Below are positions 11,704 to 24,139 of a stretch of DNA of 64,000 nucleotides, in pieces. The notes under the pieces are model-generated. The model searched no databases and was not told where the DNA came from. It worked only from the letters and a program-made list of their open reading frames with translations. The DNA is taken from contig NC_089220.1 of assembly GCF_963924675.1 (NCBI RefSeq), forward strand, positions 89,221,168 through 89,285,167, read 5' to 3'. The position numbers were made by a program, and so were the translations under genes. Numbering within the stretch: position 1 is the first letter of the stretch; each line of letters begins with the position of its first letter. This DNA is from Phocoena phocoena (Eukaryota; Chordata; Mammalia; Artiodactyla; Phocoenidae).

Positions 11704-12549
11704 AATGGTAGAGCATCACTCATACATTACTGGTAAAAATGTAAAATGGTACAGCTACTCTGAATACAATTTGGTATTTTCTCATAAAATTAAACATGCA
11801 AGTACCATATGACCTAGCAACTGCACCCTGGGGCATCTATCTCAGAGAAATGAAAACTTACTTTCACTCAAAAACCTGTACACAAATGTTCATAACTCAA
11901 TTTATAATGATCAAAAGCTGAAAATAACACAGATGTTCTTCAACAGGTGAATGGTTAAACAATGTGGTAGTTCCATACCATATAATGTTACTAATCAATA
12001 AAAAGACATGAACTTTTGATACACACAACTTGGACAAATCTCCAGGGACTAATGCTGAGTGAAAAAAAAATAAATCCCAAAAGGTTACATACTGCATAAC
12101 TTCATTTATGTAACATTCTTGAAATTACAAAATTATAGAAATGGAGAATAGATTAGTGGTGGACAGGAATTGAGGTGGGGGAGGAGGGAGGTGAGTATGG
12201 TTATAAAAGGGCAACGCAAAAGACCTTTGTAGTGGTGGAACTATTCTGTATCTTGACTGAGGTGGTGAATACATGAACCTAAACATGCGATAAAATTGCA
12301 CAGAATTACGCACACACAAATAAACCCCCCCCCACACACACACACCTGAATGCAAGGAAAACTGGGGAAATCTGAATAAGATTTGCAGACTATTATTGTG
12401 TCAATATTTTGGTTAAAATATTGTACTAGAGTTCTATAAGATATTACTATTGTGGGAAACTAAGTAAATGTTATATGGGATCTCTTTATGAATTTTTACA
12501 ACTTCATGTGAATCTACAATTATTTGAAAATAAAACGTTTAGTAACAGT
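11704..12549 (+). mobile_element. L1M-type 3' end inserted in the DNA transposon
   Basis: An old, 5'-truncated L1 carrying the last part of ORF2 and a 3' UTR. Recognisable phrases are ACTCATACATTACTGGTAAAAATG, CCATATGACCTAGCAACTGCACC, TGTTCTTCAACAGGTGAATGG and TTAGTGGTGGACAGGAATTG. Divergence from the young L1 copies is high. It contains a C-run followed by a short CA repeat at about 12325-12345. Sequence of one hAT-type transposon lies on both sides, so this L1 inserted later. No clear target-site duplication remains. Confidence 0.75.
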
Positions 12550-12604
12550 AACAGGTGGCCGGACAAATTTGGCCCACATGCAGTAGTTTGCTGACTTCTG
12601 TTCT
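12550..12604. mobile_element. hAT-type DNA transposon, right end
   Basis: ACAGGTGGCCGGACAAATTTGGCCC, a degenerate CAGTAGTTTGCTGAC and a TTCTG end follow the terminal part of the same family as 11530-11703. They complete it across the L1 insertion. The target-site duplication expected for hAT elements (8 bp) is not clear by eye. Confidence 0.65.
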
Positions 12605-12879
12605 AGAGCTGTACTTCCTTCGCTTTGTTTTTAAAATTTAGCTTCCCTGCCTATGGTTCCAAATTTTCTATTTCTGGCCCTTACCTCGCTTTCTTGATCC
12701 ATATACTCATTTTCAATTGCCTGCCACATGGGTAACCTTCCTATACTTCAGCCTCAAAAAGTCCACAATTATGCTATCATCATTCCTAATCCTCCTCCCC
12801 CAACCCAAACTACCCATTGCTTCCTGTCTTTGCAAGTCCTTGCCCTGTGAATGCCAGCAGGACCTCCTGTAAGTCAACC

Positions 12880-13300
12880 TTGGTCCAAACCCAGGGGCCA
12901 CCTCTGATTCTTCCTATACCCTCCATAACTAATTATGTGATAAGATCTTTAGTTCCATCCCCCAAGATGCTTCTTCTATTGATTCTTACTGCTATGACTC
13001 TGAGTCAAGCTTTTCTTATTTATTGTTTAAACTATTGTCAGAGTCTTCTGTGTGGTTCCTTCTTCCTTGATTCTCTCCACTAAGCCATTTTACTCTGTCT
13101 CACAGCTCCGCAGAGGGCATTTCTTTGCTCAAACCCACTCTCTGACTGACTCTCCTTTATTTTCGGAGGGAAGTCCAGGCTCCTCAGCCTGCCATCTGGG
13201 GCTCTCTACATCTTTTCCTCAGCTAGTCTTTCTACACTTGCCACTTACCTATTCATCCACTATGCACCAGCCAAAAATAGAAGTCTTTCTATTTCTTACA
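12880..13300 (+). repeat. Probable LINE-2 fragment
   Basis: Pyrimidine-rich text with the order of L2 ORF sequence. ATTGTCAGAGTCTTCTGTGTGG is followed by CACTAAGCCATTTTACTCTG, then AAGTCCAGGCTCCTCAGCCTGCC, then a CT-rich segment. It is divergent and has no usable open frame. The overlapping open frames at 12817-13083 and 13052-13411 are chance or relics of L2 coding sequence. Confidence 0.5.
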
Positions 13301-14139
13301 CATTTATCTCTTGATGGTTTTGCCCTTCTCTCTGGCTGCAGGCCTACAGTCCCATCTCTGATAGTCAAAATTCTTTCAGATGGTGATCAAGATAAGTCAG
13401 TCTGTCAATAAACAATATGTCTCCATGGACATAATGAATATGGATATTGGGGAGAATCTCCTTTCTGAGAGGCAATGGCAACAGTATTGATTTCTAACAC
13501 AACACTGCCCAGAGAAACCTCAAGCCTGGCAGGAAGGATGCTTGTGTGTGCAGGTATGTAAGGCATACACTGTGTTTAACTAAACAGAGTTGATTTATAT
13601 GTACGGTGGGGTGCCAATAGCCAAAGAAAAGACAAGTCAGATCTGGTAAAAAACTAATCAGATTCTGCTTTCATCAGATTAATTTTGTTTGAGATCACAT
13701 TGATATCCCCCTTTAGTATGCCTCTCTTCTGCACCATATCATCACAGGACAGCCCTCTCATGCCCCTTCGGCTCTCCAAATAACACTAAGTCAAGACTGG
13801 CACGTGTAGCAGATGTTTACTGACAGTGGGTTGATCTAGATTCAGAGATGGTTGAAGCCAGTTGTGCAAATCACGTCTGTAGAAATCAATCTCTCTCTGT
13901 CTCTCTCTCTCTCCTCTTTGACACTGCTTCCCTTTATTTTGACTTTGTTTTCAAATGGGTTTCTTTCTTCGGTGATAAAAATAACCACTAGAAGCTTGAG
14001 GCTCCCATATTTCATCTTCATGATTTTCTCAACTGAATATCATCATTCTTGTCTTTAATTCCCTGTGTCAATCAGTATGGACAGTTTTTATGGTACCTAT
14101 GTTCTTCCTTTAATTATAGCTTGTTCAAATTTGTAATTT
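13301..14139. other. Unassigned stretch with a CT microsatellite
   Basis: I see no gene. A short CTCTCTCTGTCTCTC tract occupies about 13889-13916. Nothing else is recognisable between the L2-like fragment and the MIR. Confidence 0.5.
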
Positions 14140-14345
14140 TACAAGCTTTATCTTATTTAATCCTTATAATTACTCTGATTTAAACACTATTGTTTTCCAC
14201 ATTTTACCAGTGAGAAAACTGAGTTTTAGAGATTCTCAATTAACTTGTTCGATTCCTTAGTTATTAAATGGTGAATAACAATTTGAACTTAGGTGGTCTA
14301 GTCCCAAAGCCCATGTGCTTAACAAGTGCTCTACTGCCTACCTGA
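14140..14345 (-). repeat. MIR SINE fragment
   Basis: The plus strand reads as the reverse complement of MIR: TATCTTATTTAATCC, a CATTTTACCAGTGAGAAAACTGAG phrase, a 'taacttg' phrase, then AGTCCCAAAGCCCATGTGCTTAAC. This is the conserved MIR core and its tRNA-like 5' end, heavily mutated. MIR is a mammal-wide, long-inactive SINE. Confidence 0.75.
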
Positions 14346-14569
14346 GACTTGGTTTATCCATTCTGAAAGTCAAGATAATTATAACTACCCTACTTTCCTC
14401 ACAGAACTCTTGTGCTTATCAAAATTTAACAAAAGGTATATAATCATGCCAGAAAAGTACTGTTGAATGTATGGGATTATTTTTCCATAATTCATTTTTA
14501 AACTTCATCTAATATTCATCTACCTTTTTGTGAAAAATGAAAGGTAAATGTTTTTACTAGTATCCAAAA

Positions 14570-15345
14570 TATGAAAAAATTTCCTACATCTCAATAAGAT
14601 GACAACTTAATGTTTTAAATGGGAAAACAATTTGAAAAGACACTTCAGAAAATAATATGTATGAAAGGCCAATAAAGACATAGTTAAATCATCAACATCA
14701 TTAATCATCAGGTAAATACAAATTAGAACCACAATGAGATACTATTATCTACCCATTAGTACAGCTAAAATTAAAAAGAGAGCCTACTGCTAGTAATCTA
14801 AATGGTATGACCACTTTGGAAACTTTTGGCAATTTTGTAAAAAAGCTTAAAATACACTTTATAGCCATGATACTCCTACATATTTACCTAATAGATATAA
14901 AAACATAGTTCTCCTCAAAGATGTATATGTTATTGTTCATAACAGCTTTATTTCCAATAGCTAAAAACAAGAAACAATTCAACTGTGTACCTACAAGCGA
15001 ATGGAAAAACAAACTGTAGTATATCCTTACAACGAAATACCATTCAGCAATATTAACTACTGATATATACTACAACATGGATACTTACTGTATAAGTCCA
15101 TTTATATAAGATGAAACTAATCTGTAGGGATAAAAAGCACATCCGTGGTTGCCAGGAATGGAGTGAGGGATTCCCTGCACTGAAGCACAATGGAAGTGAT
15201 GTATCTTTAGTGTAGTTGGTGGTTTCAGGGGTCTATACAGCTGTCAAAAATCAATGAATTGTACACTTTAAATGGATGCAGTTTATTGTATGTAAATTAT
15301 TCCTCAATAAAGTTCATAAGAGAAAAATTTAAAAATGATGGATGA
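14570..15345 (+). mobile_element. Old L1M 3' end, 5'-truncated
   Basis: Degenerate ORF2 tail and 3' UTR. Markers in order are CACTTCAGAAAATAATATG, ATCATCAGGTAAATACAAATTAG, TACTCCTACATATTTACC, TTCAACTGTGTACCTACAAG, GTGGTTGCCAGGAATGGAG and TGTACACTTTAAATGGATGC. It ends in an AATAAAG tail. No open frame survives. It is much more diverged than the L1s at 1-2044 and 30931-38116. Confidence 0.8.
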
Positions 15346-15674
15346 CAGCCAAGTTTGTGACTAGTTTAAACAAGATGTTCTAGAGGGGAAAGTAATCAAT
15401 GAGGGCTGATGGCAGCTCACACCAGCCTATGACAGCTGATTGTGCACATCTTTTCCCAACTCCACAAACACTGGACAGTCAAAGACATCTTGATGTGGCT
15501 TGGGATCAGCTATGGTAGTAGTATTTACACCATGGAAATAGATAAATGTTACAAAGTAGCATCCCCCTTCCCCCCAAGAACCTATTGTTAAACACTTACT
15601 AGAAAATCACTGACTGGTATCACCTATAATATATATACTTTACATCCAATATTTCTGTTTATAGATGGGTACTT
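15346..15674. other. Unassigned short stretch
   Basis: I see nothing identifiable between the L1M tail and the SINE target site. Confidence 0.5.
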
Positions 15675-15690
15675 ACCTCAATTTTTTAAG

Positions 15691-16008
15691 ATAAATTTAT
15701 TTATTTATTTTTGGCTGCATTGGGTCTTCGCTGCTGCACGGGCTTTCTCTAGTTGCAGTGAGCAGGGGCTACTCTTCATTGTGGTGCGCTGACTTCTCAT
15801 TGTGGTGGCTTCTCTTGTTGTGGAGCATGGGCTCTAGGCACGTGGGCTCAGTAGTTGTGGTTCACGGGCTCTAGAGCACAAGCTCAGTAGTTGTGGCACA
15901 CGGCTTAGTTGCTCCGTGGCATGTGGGGTCTTCCTGGACCAGGGCTTGAACCCGTGTCCCCTGCATTGGCAGGCAGATTCTTAACAATTGCTTCACCAGG
16001 GAAGTCCC
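15691..16008 (-). mobile_element. CHR-1-type tRNA-derived SINE, antisense
   Basis: The reverse complement starts GGGACTTCCCTGGTGAAG and reads through the tRNA-like head, a repeated 'ccacaactactgag' body and an A-rich TAAATAAATAAA tail (TTTATTTATTTA on the plus strand). Flanks ACCTCAATTTTTTAAG (15675-15690) and ACCTCAACTTTTAAG (16009-16023) are its target-site duplication. The longer body with tandem GTAGTTGTGG phrases separates it from the shorter CHR-2 copies. Confidence 0.93.
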
Positions 16009-16185
16009 ACCTCAACTTTTAAGAATTTAATAATAAATATGGGGAATTGGTAAGAAATTTAAATGCAATATAGTATACTTACTGAAGGAAAAAAATAACT
16101 TTCTAGTTAGACTCTCTAAATTTGGAAAAGAGGGATGGGACAGAGATCATGTTAGATGTAAAGTAGAAAGAACACCAGGTGAGGA

Positions 16186-16390
16186 GTTAGCACACGAGGC
16201 TGACACAAGTTCTATCCACTTATATGCTGTGTGACCTTGAGCATGTCCCCTTTCTTCTTTTAGCCACAAACTCCTCATTTGCAAAATGAAGATTATAATA
16301 CCATATGGGCTTGACTCACATGGTTGCGGTGAGATTAAATAAAATCATATCTGTGAGGGTGCTTGTTATTATTAAGTTCTAATCTGATGT
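16186..16390 (+). repeat. MIR SINE fragment
   Basis: Sense MIR order is visible: TGCTGTGTGACCTTGAGCATGTC, then CTCCTCATTTGCAAAATGAAG, then a TTGCGGTGAGATTAAAT phrase. It is an old and inactive copy. Its 3' end runs into a local 27-bp tandem duplication. Confidence 0.75.
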
Positions 16391-16408
16391 TGTTATTATT
16401 AAGTTCTA
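16363..16408. repeat. 19-bp direct repeat, 8-bp spacer
   Basis: TTGTTATTATTAAGTTCTA occurs at 16363-16381 and again at 16390-16408. That gives a 27-bp tandem duplication at the 3' edge of the MIR. Replication slippage is the simplest source. Confidence 0.9.
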
Positions 16409-19400
16409 GAAGGTTTAAATGTCTTCCCAAATATATTGCAAACATCTTGAAAGCAGAGAACATAATAGTAATTCAGTCGTTACTTATGAATTATACAAAG
16501 CATTTCCAAACATAAATACCAAGAGTCTTACTTCTATTTTGAGTGAGACTAGGAAGTTTAGATATTTACCTCTCTTTTGAAAATGTATATTTAGATTATG
16601 TCATTATGTGTGTGATAAAATCAGCTACAATCTTTTCTTTTACTGTTAACACTTCAGCTAACTTAAAACTTCCTCATCTTAAAACAGTTTGAAATAGAAC
16701 CTCTCAAGCATAGCTATAAAACTGCATCTAGCCTTCTGTGCTGAAATTTAAGTAGCCTACAAAAAAAGAAATTGTAGAAACTTCTTTCAAAGAATCAAGT
16801 AATTAGAAATCAAAAACAATCAGTTTCAGCAGCACTTAGGAATAGAGATGTCAGGGGGTAATGCTTTTTGTGGCACAAGAAAACCAGAAGTGTGGTGAAG
16901 GAAGGAGGCTTATGGAAGAACCCATTTGTCACTTCCTGAAACCAAAAAGTCAAATGTGGAGGGTAGACTCTACTGGAACTTCTTTCTGAGGATTTTTAGG
17001 GCCATATTCAAGATTGGCTGCATGGAGACAAATAGGGTCATGAAAACTTGCACTGGAAACCATGCAGAGTGATGATGGAGTTTCTTCAGGAAGTGAAAGG
17101 ATGAGAGCAACCTTTTAGGAACATGTGCCTCGTGGCACTAATGTCAATACAAATGTCCAGGTATAAACAGAGTCTGGTACCTGGAGTCCCCAAAAGATTG
17201 GGAGGAGGGGAAACTGGGTAGCTTATGACACAAGAAAAACACTGACTAGAAACGTCTATGCGTTTCAATCAACGGTAAGCTCATTGTGAACCAGGCTGTA
17301 GCAAAAGCTAAGGCAACTTTTGGATGTACTGGTAGAGGAATTCATCTAGGGTGAGGATGTTAATACCACTGTTTGTTCAGCTAAACATTTCTAAAGGGTT
17401 GTATACAGCGTTACTTAACATACTCTAAGAAAGACTGAAAAACAGTAGCATATGAAGAATGAAGAAAAGGGGATATTCAAACAGGAGAGGTGAAGATTGT
17501 TCAGATGTATAATGGAGGCTGAAGTTAATAGCTGTTTTCAAAGCTGAGGAATTTTACATGGAAGTCAAAGAAGTTCCTTTTTCCTTCTGAGGTTTAAATG
17601 GTAGTAGGGCAACCACTTAGAAGTTATCCTATAACTCACTTTCTATACAAGTAGAACGGAGGTTAAGATCCATAAATATAGGATACTTCCAACTTGAGAA
17701 TGTATGAATTCAAGATACAGAATCAAAGTTAATGGAATGAACATATAATATTCTTGCCCTTCCTATACAAGCTGCTACTGATGCTGATTTGAATTGCTCA
17801 TTGTAATAATGATAAGTTTGCACTGATAGACCTCCCATTTAATTCTCCTACTTGCAGCTGCATGGAGTTTGTCTTGGAATAGAATATAGCAGGAGGCCAT
17901 GGGACTCATGAAGGACTCAAGTCTCAGAGGCCAGCCTCATTAGCACTGATCTAACAGGACTTAGACATGCTCATTTTCACTGGGATTAGAACACGGCAAG
18001 TTTGCTTGAGTGATTGACTTTATTATTGAGAAAGGACAATAATTGGATCATTATTAAAATAGCCTTCCAAGAAGATGAATATTCAGTTATCTTTTACTTA
18101 TCAATGGCTAAATTAAAAGCAGTTCTCATTGTGGATTGATGTATTATTCCAGCTTCAGACTTATTGGCTCATGCATTTAATATACTATAAATATAGGATG
18201 ACTTTCAAGTTATGAAAAGCTGGCTTACAAACCAAGCCCAGGCTGGCTACAATACTGACAACATCATTAAAAGCAGAAGCAATATATAATAAATTTAAAA
18301 GATGGGTGACACTGTTATAATTAAATCGTATAGTTTAGTTCAAAGCTACACATTTTTCTCCAATTGTCCATTTCTAGTTGGTAACATATAAACATTTTAA
18401 TCTGTTTTGCACTGTAGTTTCAGATCATTGGATTTTATACTTTTCCAAACAATTGGTCATATTTTCAAGTCATTAAAAAAATGACATACTTATTCATGTT
18501 GGGATGTCATTGGTGAACCTGTTTTAGGCCTATACAGGGATATCTTTATTCATTCTCTCACCACCATCTGCCTACCATCTGCCAGGTATTTGGAAATATT
18601 ATAATATAGAAAAAGTCACCGTCCTCACTGAGCCTACACTGAGCTCCAAAATGCACCTATAAAATGATTTACTCAAAGCTATATTGAGAAAAAATATCAA
18701 TCAAATATCAGGGCAGAAGATGGGCAGTTTTAAATGTCAATGTGTCCAAAAAAAATTAACTCTGATATACTCTTTTGCAGGAAGCTTCTTGATACCACCA
18801 AAGCTAAGAGGTGAACTGTGAAAGAGGAAGACTTAGAATCTGGAACCACATTTCTCAAACCGTACCAATTTGCCTTGGAAGCCACAGAAAAATCACAGGG
18901 TACCATGGAGTATTTTGGTAATCAAGGAGGATACGGTGACATTGTTAGACACCACATGAACTCCCAGTATAAATTTGTTGGGACCTAAATTCTCAATAAA
19001 CAGTAATGTTAGGTATTTCTTTTGGCCTAGGAATGTTGTAAGAAAAATTAATGTGACACAAATGGTATTATGAAGTGAGAACATTTAAAAATATTTAAGA
19101 AATGGAGTATCTAACAGAAGACAAAGGCAAAGGGAATCCTTAGGAGGATGGTGAAAGGAGAGTCATAATGACTAATATTCAGCAGGTCTAGAGATCTACC
19201 AGGTAACACTGAAGCAGGTCAGAAGAGTCTGGGAGATACTTCTTCAAAGATTTTTTTTAAGTGGTAGACTGTCCAATGGGTTAAACAAACTGAGAGAGGA
19301 GATTTGTATCACTTTGAAGGTTGTGGTATGATTTATAACAAATACATAGAAAAAAAGCAACTAAACTAAGACAATCGTCAATATATGGATAGGAAAAAAA

Positions 19401-20050
19401 AAAGGAGAAAGAAAATAACCATAGTAGTATTCATGGCTCATTTAGTAGTAGCTTTTATAATGTAAAATAATGCAAACACTGAATATCTTTTAAAATTTGG
19501 TCTATTTTGAGAGAATATGGGAAATAGGAAGTGTCTACTTTTTTTCTGTGTGTGTGTGTGTGTGTGCACCAGAGACTAAACCATCATACTGCATTTGGAG
19601 AAGCTAGGAGATAATTCTTACCACCGAAAATAACTTTTAAAAGTAGCAATAAAATCTTACTATATTAAGTACCGAAAGAAGAAGCTAAAAATGTGGAAGG
19701 TGGCTGCCTTTGGGGAACTGATAATTGGGAGTAGTCAGAATAATTAATTAATTAGTCTCATAGAAGTATTTGACTCAAAATTCAGACTATAATGTTAATA
19801 AAAAAATTTTAAACTTAATTATTTAAACACATTTTATGAAACACTGTAGCCCATGTGCACTTCCTTGGGGCTTTTGTTATGATTTCTGTTTCTTCAGTGA
19901 CTACTTTATCTGAGTCTGACCTCAGCGAAAGCAGGAGAGCAAGGATTTGAAGGATGAGGTCCCTCTTTCAGAAGATGTTGAGGTAAAAATAAATGAAATA
20001 GAATGTGGCAGCTTTTGAAGGAGAAGAACCCAGAGATAAATTACTTTACC
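16409..20050. other. Unassigned AT-rich intergenic stretch
   Basis: I found no gene, RNA or nameable interspersed repeat in about 3.6 kb. The longest open frames are near 60 codons without motifs. A short TG microsatellite lies at about 19547-19565. Old diverged repeats below visual detection are likely. Confidence 0.5.
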
Positions 20051-20279
20051 CTGATTATTTCATTCTTTTTATTCAAGTATTTTCTTTTGAATTTTACTTT
20101 TAAAATTAATATACAGTAAAACTGTCTTTTTAAAATTATAATTCTACAAATTTTAGCACATATATAAATTCATGTTCTAAAGTTCAACACTTTAAAAATG
20201 TAATACCACTTGCTTTTGGCCTCCAAAACTTCTGATTTGAAATCTTTAGCCATTCAAACTCTTATTCCCTTAGGAGTAA

Positions 20280-20811
20280 TGTGCCATTTTCCTCTGGCTG
20301 CTTTCCTGATTTTTTTTTTTCTTAATTTTCAGCAGTTTGATTATGATGTATCCTAGCATGGATTTCTTTGAGTTTAAAGTTTTGAAAGTTAACTGAACTC
20401 TTTGAATCTTTAAGTTTGTGTCTTTTACCAAACTTGGGAAGTTTTTAACCGTTATTAAAAATATATATTTTTGGCAATCTAAGGAAACCAATGTTAGACA
20501 TTTTGGTATGGCCACCCTGGTCCCTGAGTCTCTGTTATTTTTGTTCAATCTATTATTTCTCTGTTTTTAGATTAGGTATTTTTAATTGATATATCTTCAA
20601 GTTCAAGGACTATTTCCTCTGTAATTTCCGTTCTGCTATTGAGCCTTTTAAGTATTTTATTTTGATAAATGTAGTTTTTAATTCTAGAATTTTCATTTGG
20701 TTCTTCTTTAAGTCTGTTATTTCATTGCTTATATTCTCTATCTTTCCATTTGTTTCAAGAGTGCTTGCCCTTGTTTCTTGGAGTATTAGCTACTTTAAAA
20801 TCTTTATTAGA
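20280..20811 (-). mobile_element. Old L1M internal segment, antisense, left part
   Basis: T-rich plus-strand text with the phrases GATGTATCCTAGCATGGATTTC, AACTTGGGAAGTTTTTAACC, CTTCAAGTTCAAGGACT, TTCATTTGGTTCTTC and TTGTTTCTTGGAG. This is the usual order of an antisense segment found with old L1M elements. Orientation is inferred from the T-rich strand. A CHR-1 SINE interrupts it, and it resumes at about 21126. Confidence 0.5.
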
Positions 20812-21109
20812 GGGCTTCCCTGGTGGCGCAGTGGTTAAGAATCCACCTGCCAATGCAGGGCACACGGGTTTGAGCCCTGGTCCAGGAAGATCCTATGTGC
20901 CATGGAGCAACTAAGCCCGTGTGCCACAACTACTGAGCCTGCGCTCTAGAGCCCGCGAGTCACAACTACTGAGCCCATACACCACAAGTACTGAAGCCCA
21001 TGCACCTAGAACCTGTGCTCCACAACAAGAGAAGCCACCACGATGAGAAGCCCGCACGCAGCAACCAAGACCCAACGCAGCCAAAAATAATAAATAAATA
21101 AAATAAAAT
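20812..21109 (+). mobile_element. CHR-1-type tRNA-derived SINE
   Basis: A full-length sense copy. It has the GGGCTTCCCTGGTGGCGCAG head, a GGGTTTGAGCC B-box-like motif and the tandem 'cacaactactgag' body. A GCCAAAAATAATAAATAAAT tail closes it. Flanking AAAATCTTTATTAG copies at 20797-20810 and about 21111-21124 are a clean target-site duplication inside the antisense L1M-like segment, so the SINE is the younger of the two. Confidence 0.95.
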
Positions 21110-21124
21110 AAAAATCTTTATTAG

Positions 21125-21310
21125 ATAAATGCAACATCATCTATGTTATCTCTGCATGGGTGTCTTTTTTTTCCCCATGTAAATTGAGAGTTTTCTGTTT
21201 TTTCATATGTTGAACAAATCTGTATTGCATTTTGACATTTGAATACTGTGTTACAAGGGTCTTGTTTAAATCCTGTTATGAACGTTGATATTTTGGTTTT
21301 ATCAGGCAAT
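21125..21310 (-). mobile_element. Old L1M internal segment, antisense, right part
   Basis: Continuation of 20280-20811 after the SINE (ATAAATGCAACATCATCTATG, then a TTTTCATATG phrase and a 'gtattgcattttgacatttg' phrase). The right boundary is uncertain. There is no open frame of interest. Confidence 0.4.
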
Positions 21311-23944
21311 ATCTAGTTAAGTTTAGGTCACAAGTTCTGACCAGCAGTCTCCTGTAGGATGTGGTTTCAACGTCGTTTCTGTTTTCAAAGCTTTTGCAAT
21401 TCTATTTGGATCTTTCCTGGGTGTGCATCACCCCATGGCCAGTCTGGGACCTGAGTGGTGGTCTATCTTTTGATTCAGTTCTCAGTGTCTTTAATATGGT
21501 GTGTAGGAGTACCACATGTACATCTTTGAGGGTAAACCTAGGCATTCATAAACATCTGCATGTATTATAGTAACTTTCTTCACTATCTCCCTGGTACTCT
21601 GTGATTCCTGGGCCTTTCTGTTGGTTCTGAGAGCAGAAAGTTGGGGCATTATTTATTATAGTCTATCATGCCCTCCTACCACTATACCCCTGTCTGAGAT
21701 AACACAGCAGGAGAAGAGACAGAGAGAAAGAGAGACAGAGAGACAGAGAGACAGAGAGAGAGAGAGAGACAAAGAGCAGAAGGAATGTATATTTCCCAAA
21801 CTCTTTTGTGACCCCAGCTATTCTGATAGGAAATGAAAGTTCCCCTGCCATTTTCAGTTTTAGGTGCATGTGGGTCTCAGATGCTGCCACTGTTGCTTAA
21901 AGTTTCCCACTCTTTGAGCCTGAACTAGGATGTTCCTCTGGAGCTTCTCTCTGTTCACGCCCAAGATCACTTCTCAGTTTCTGGCAGCCTTGAGACTGTG
22001 ACCAGGCTGGGGGATATGAGAGAGAAAAAAATTATTAACTCAGTACCCCTGGCTCAGTATTCTTCTTCAATCTGCCTGTTTCGATTGCCTTTTCTGAGTC
22101 CTCAAAAAGATCCTCCATGTTTTTGCCTAGGTTTTCTAAGTGTATTCCTTGAAAGAGACAGGGTGGTGTATTCTGATTCCATTTTACCCATAACCGAAAC
22201 CCACAGTCATTTCATTCTTATTTACGTACTTGTGCATTTAGTTCTGTACTTCCACAATTACGAATGTGTGTATTTCCATGTTTCTAGTTTCTTTTAGTGG
22301 TAAACCCTCTGGAACAGGGAACATTTTTTCTTATGACTTACAGGGCATTATGCTCCAATATATTTTCAGAAATGGCACTGCTAAAAGAAGTTAAAAATCT
22401 CACATTCACCCCATCCTTTTCTTTTGCCTTGCTAATTGAACAGTATTCATTCTAACCCTGGCCATCCAATAGCCTTGTTAAGATGGGGTGGCTTTTTATA
22501 TACAGAACACACCCTATTTCAGTTAGTAGATTAGTAGTTGGTGTTTGAAATGATGTGAGACTCAAGGAAGGGGCAAAGATAAACAGGGTGAACAAAAATG
22601 AAATGAATATGAGAGACGTGGTGACTATATATACATCATCTAATCACTGCAGGCAGATTTTCTAAGTAGACACCATTGACCTATTTTGTGGATAAGAAAA
22701 ATAAAATTACTGAGAACTCTGTCACCTACTTATACAATTACTCTGAAATCAGGGAGGAAAAACAAGGCCCATTCACAGTGCTCTGCCACCTCACTGAACG
22801 TATATATAGGAGGTGGAAATCGAAAACTTGAGAAAACCATTATCAGTGCAATAACTTCCTACTGTTCCCTTGCCTTGCCTTTGCTACAAACCTTTCAGAG
22901 CTGCAGTTCACTATGATGAAACTGTCATTCTCTTTATCGTCAGTGTTTTTGCTCCATTCTCCAAGTGGCCTAATGAATCTTGGACTTTCTATTCACATTT
23001 GCATGCTTTGGGAGTGTGAAGATTGAGGGGCTGGGGTTTGCCTTGACTTAGTGAATTCTGGCTATAGAGTTAAGCATGAGATGATTTGGTGCTGCCCAGG
23101 GCTGAGCACACTAAAACATGTTCCTTAACCTGATGATCTGATAGCAGATTATTTTTAAGACTGAGTATCAATTGTGAAGATTATGTGGTCTTTGGCTAAT
23201 GCATGCAGTATACGTATCTACCTGTCGACCATAGACTAATATTGTAAAAGAAGATGAGGAGGAAATAGTTAATAGCTTTGTCGAGGAGGAAAAATTTTCC
23301 TCTAGCCTTCTAGGTTCTGTTCACTGGTCTAATAATCAAATTGACATAAGACAACTTAACAGGAGAAAAACACAAATTTAATTTCGTACATATGGAAGTC
23401 CTGTAGGTATGGGACTAACAAGTGACTGAAGCAGGCTGTTTATATACCTTTCCAGAATAAGAATCAATTATTTGCGAACATGTGACAAAACAAACGGGTT
23501 TTGGCTTGGGATAGCAAATCAATGAAGAAATAAAAAGTTTGTTTACACAGCTTTCTCTGCCTTGAATTCTCTATCTCTGGGAATAAGGACGCTCTCCCTC
23601 CTCCAGGCATAGGGAGGATATCTTCACACGGGAGGTTTATCTCTTGCTTTCAAGGGAACACAGGAGGGTCAGAGTGTTCTTCGTATACCAGCTATTTCTC
23701 AAGTAACTTTAATTCAAAATAATCAATACACCACCTTGGCATATTTCAGGGCAGCCTGCTCTGAGCCCCATCAGCCTTTTGACAGGCTCAGCCTCAGTTA
23801 TAGGTAAGCCTAGATTACTGGGAAAAGAAAGCTCACAAATGAATATCTATATATATTTTTTCTTTTTAAAGAATTCATTTGAAATATTACTGCCCCAAAT
23901 AATACTTTCCATAGTTATATTTCACATGATAGGAAGGCCTGCCT
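21311..23944. other. Unassigned stretch with a GA microsatellite
   Basis: An AGAGAC/GAGA repeat lies at about 21712-21780. Open frames over it (21621-21836 plus strand, 21666-21890 minus strand) are repeat by-products with RERE or SLSL composition. The rest holds no gene or repeat that I can name. A weak MIR-like patch at about 22650-22750 was not convincing. Confidence 0.5.
21712..21780 (+). repeat. (GAGACA/GA)n microsatellite
   Basis: An imperfect AGAGAGACAGAGAGAC tract, almost pure purine apart from spaced cytosines. Probably length-variable. Confidence 0.9.
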
Positions 23945-24090
23945 GCTGTGGTCACTAGGTCCTTATAGTAACCCCGTGAGGTAGATGAGACATGTTTTAT
24001 TATTCTCATTTTATATACGAAGAAACTAGTTCACACATATTATGGTTCAATATCACATAGCAGTTGTATCTCAAAAACAGGTCTAAAACA
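23945..24090 (-). repeat. MIR SINE fragment
   Basis: Reverse-complement MIR core: AACCCCGTGAGGTAGATGAGAC, TATTCTCATTTTATATACGAAG and a CACATAGCAGTTG phrase. It is a short and diverged copy. Confidence 0.65.
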
Positions 24091-24139
24091 AACAGAATAA
24101 TGTTTCCATTTACTCTTCACCAATCAGACTTCCACTCCT

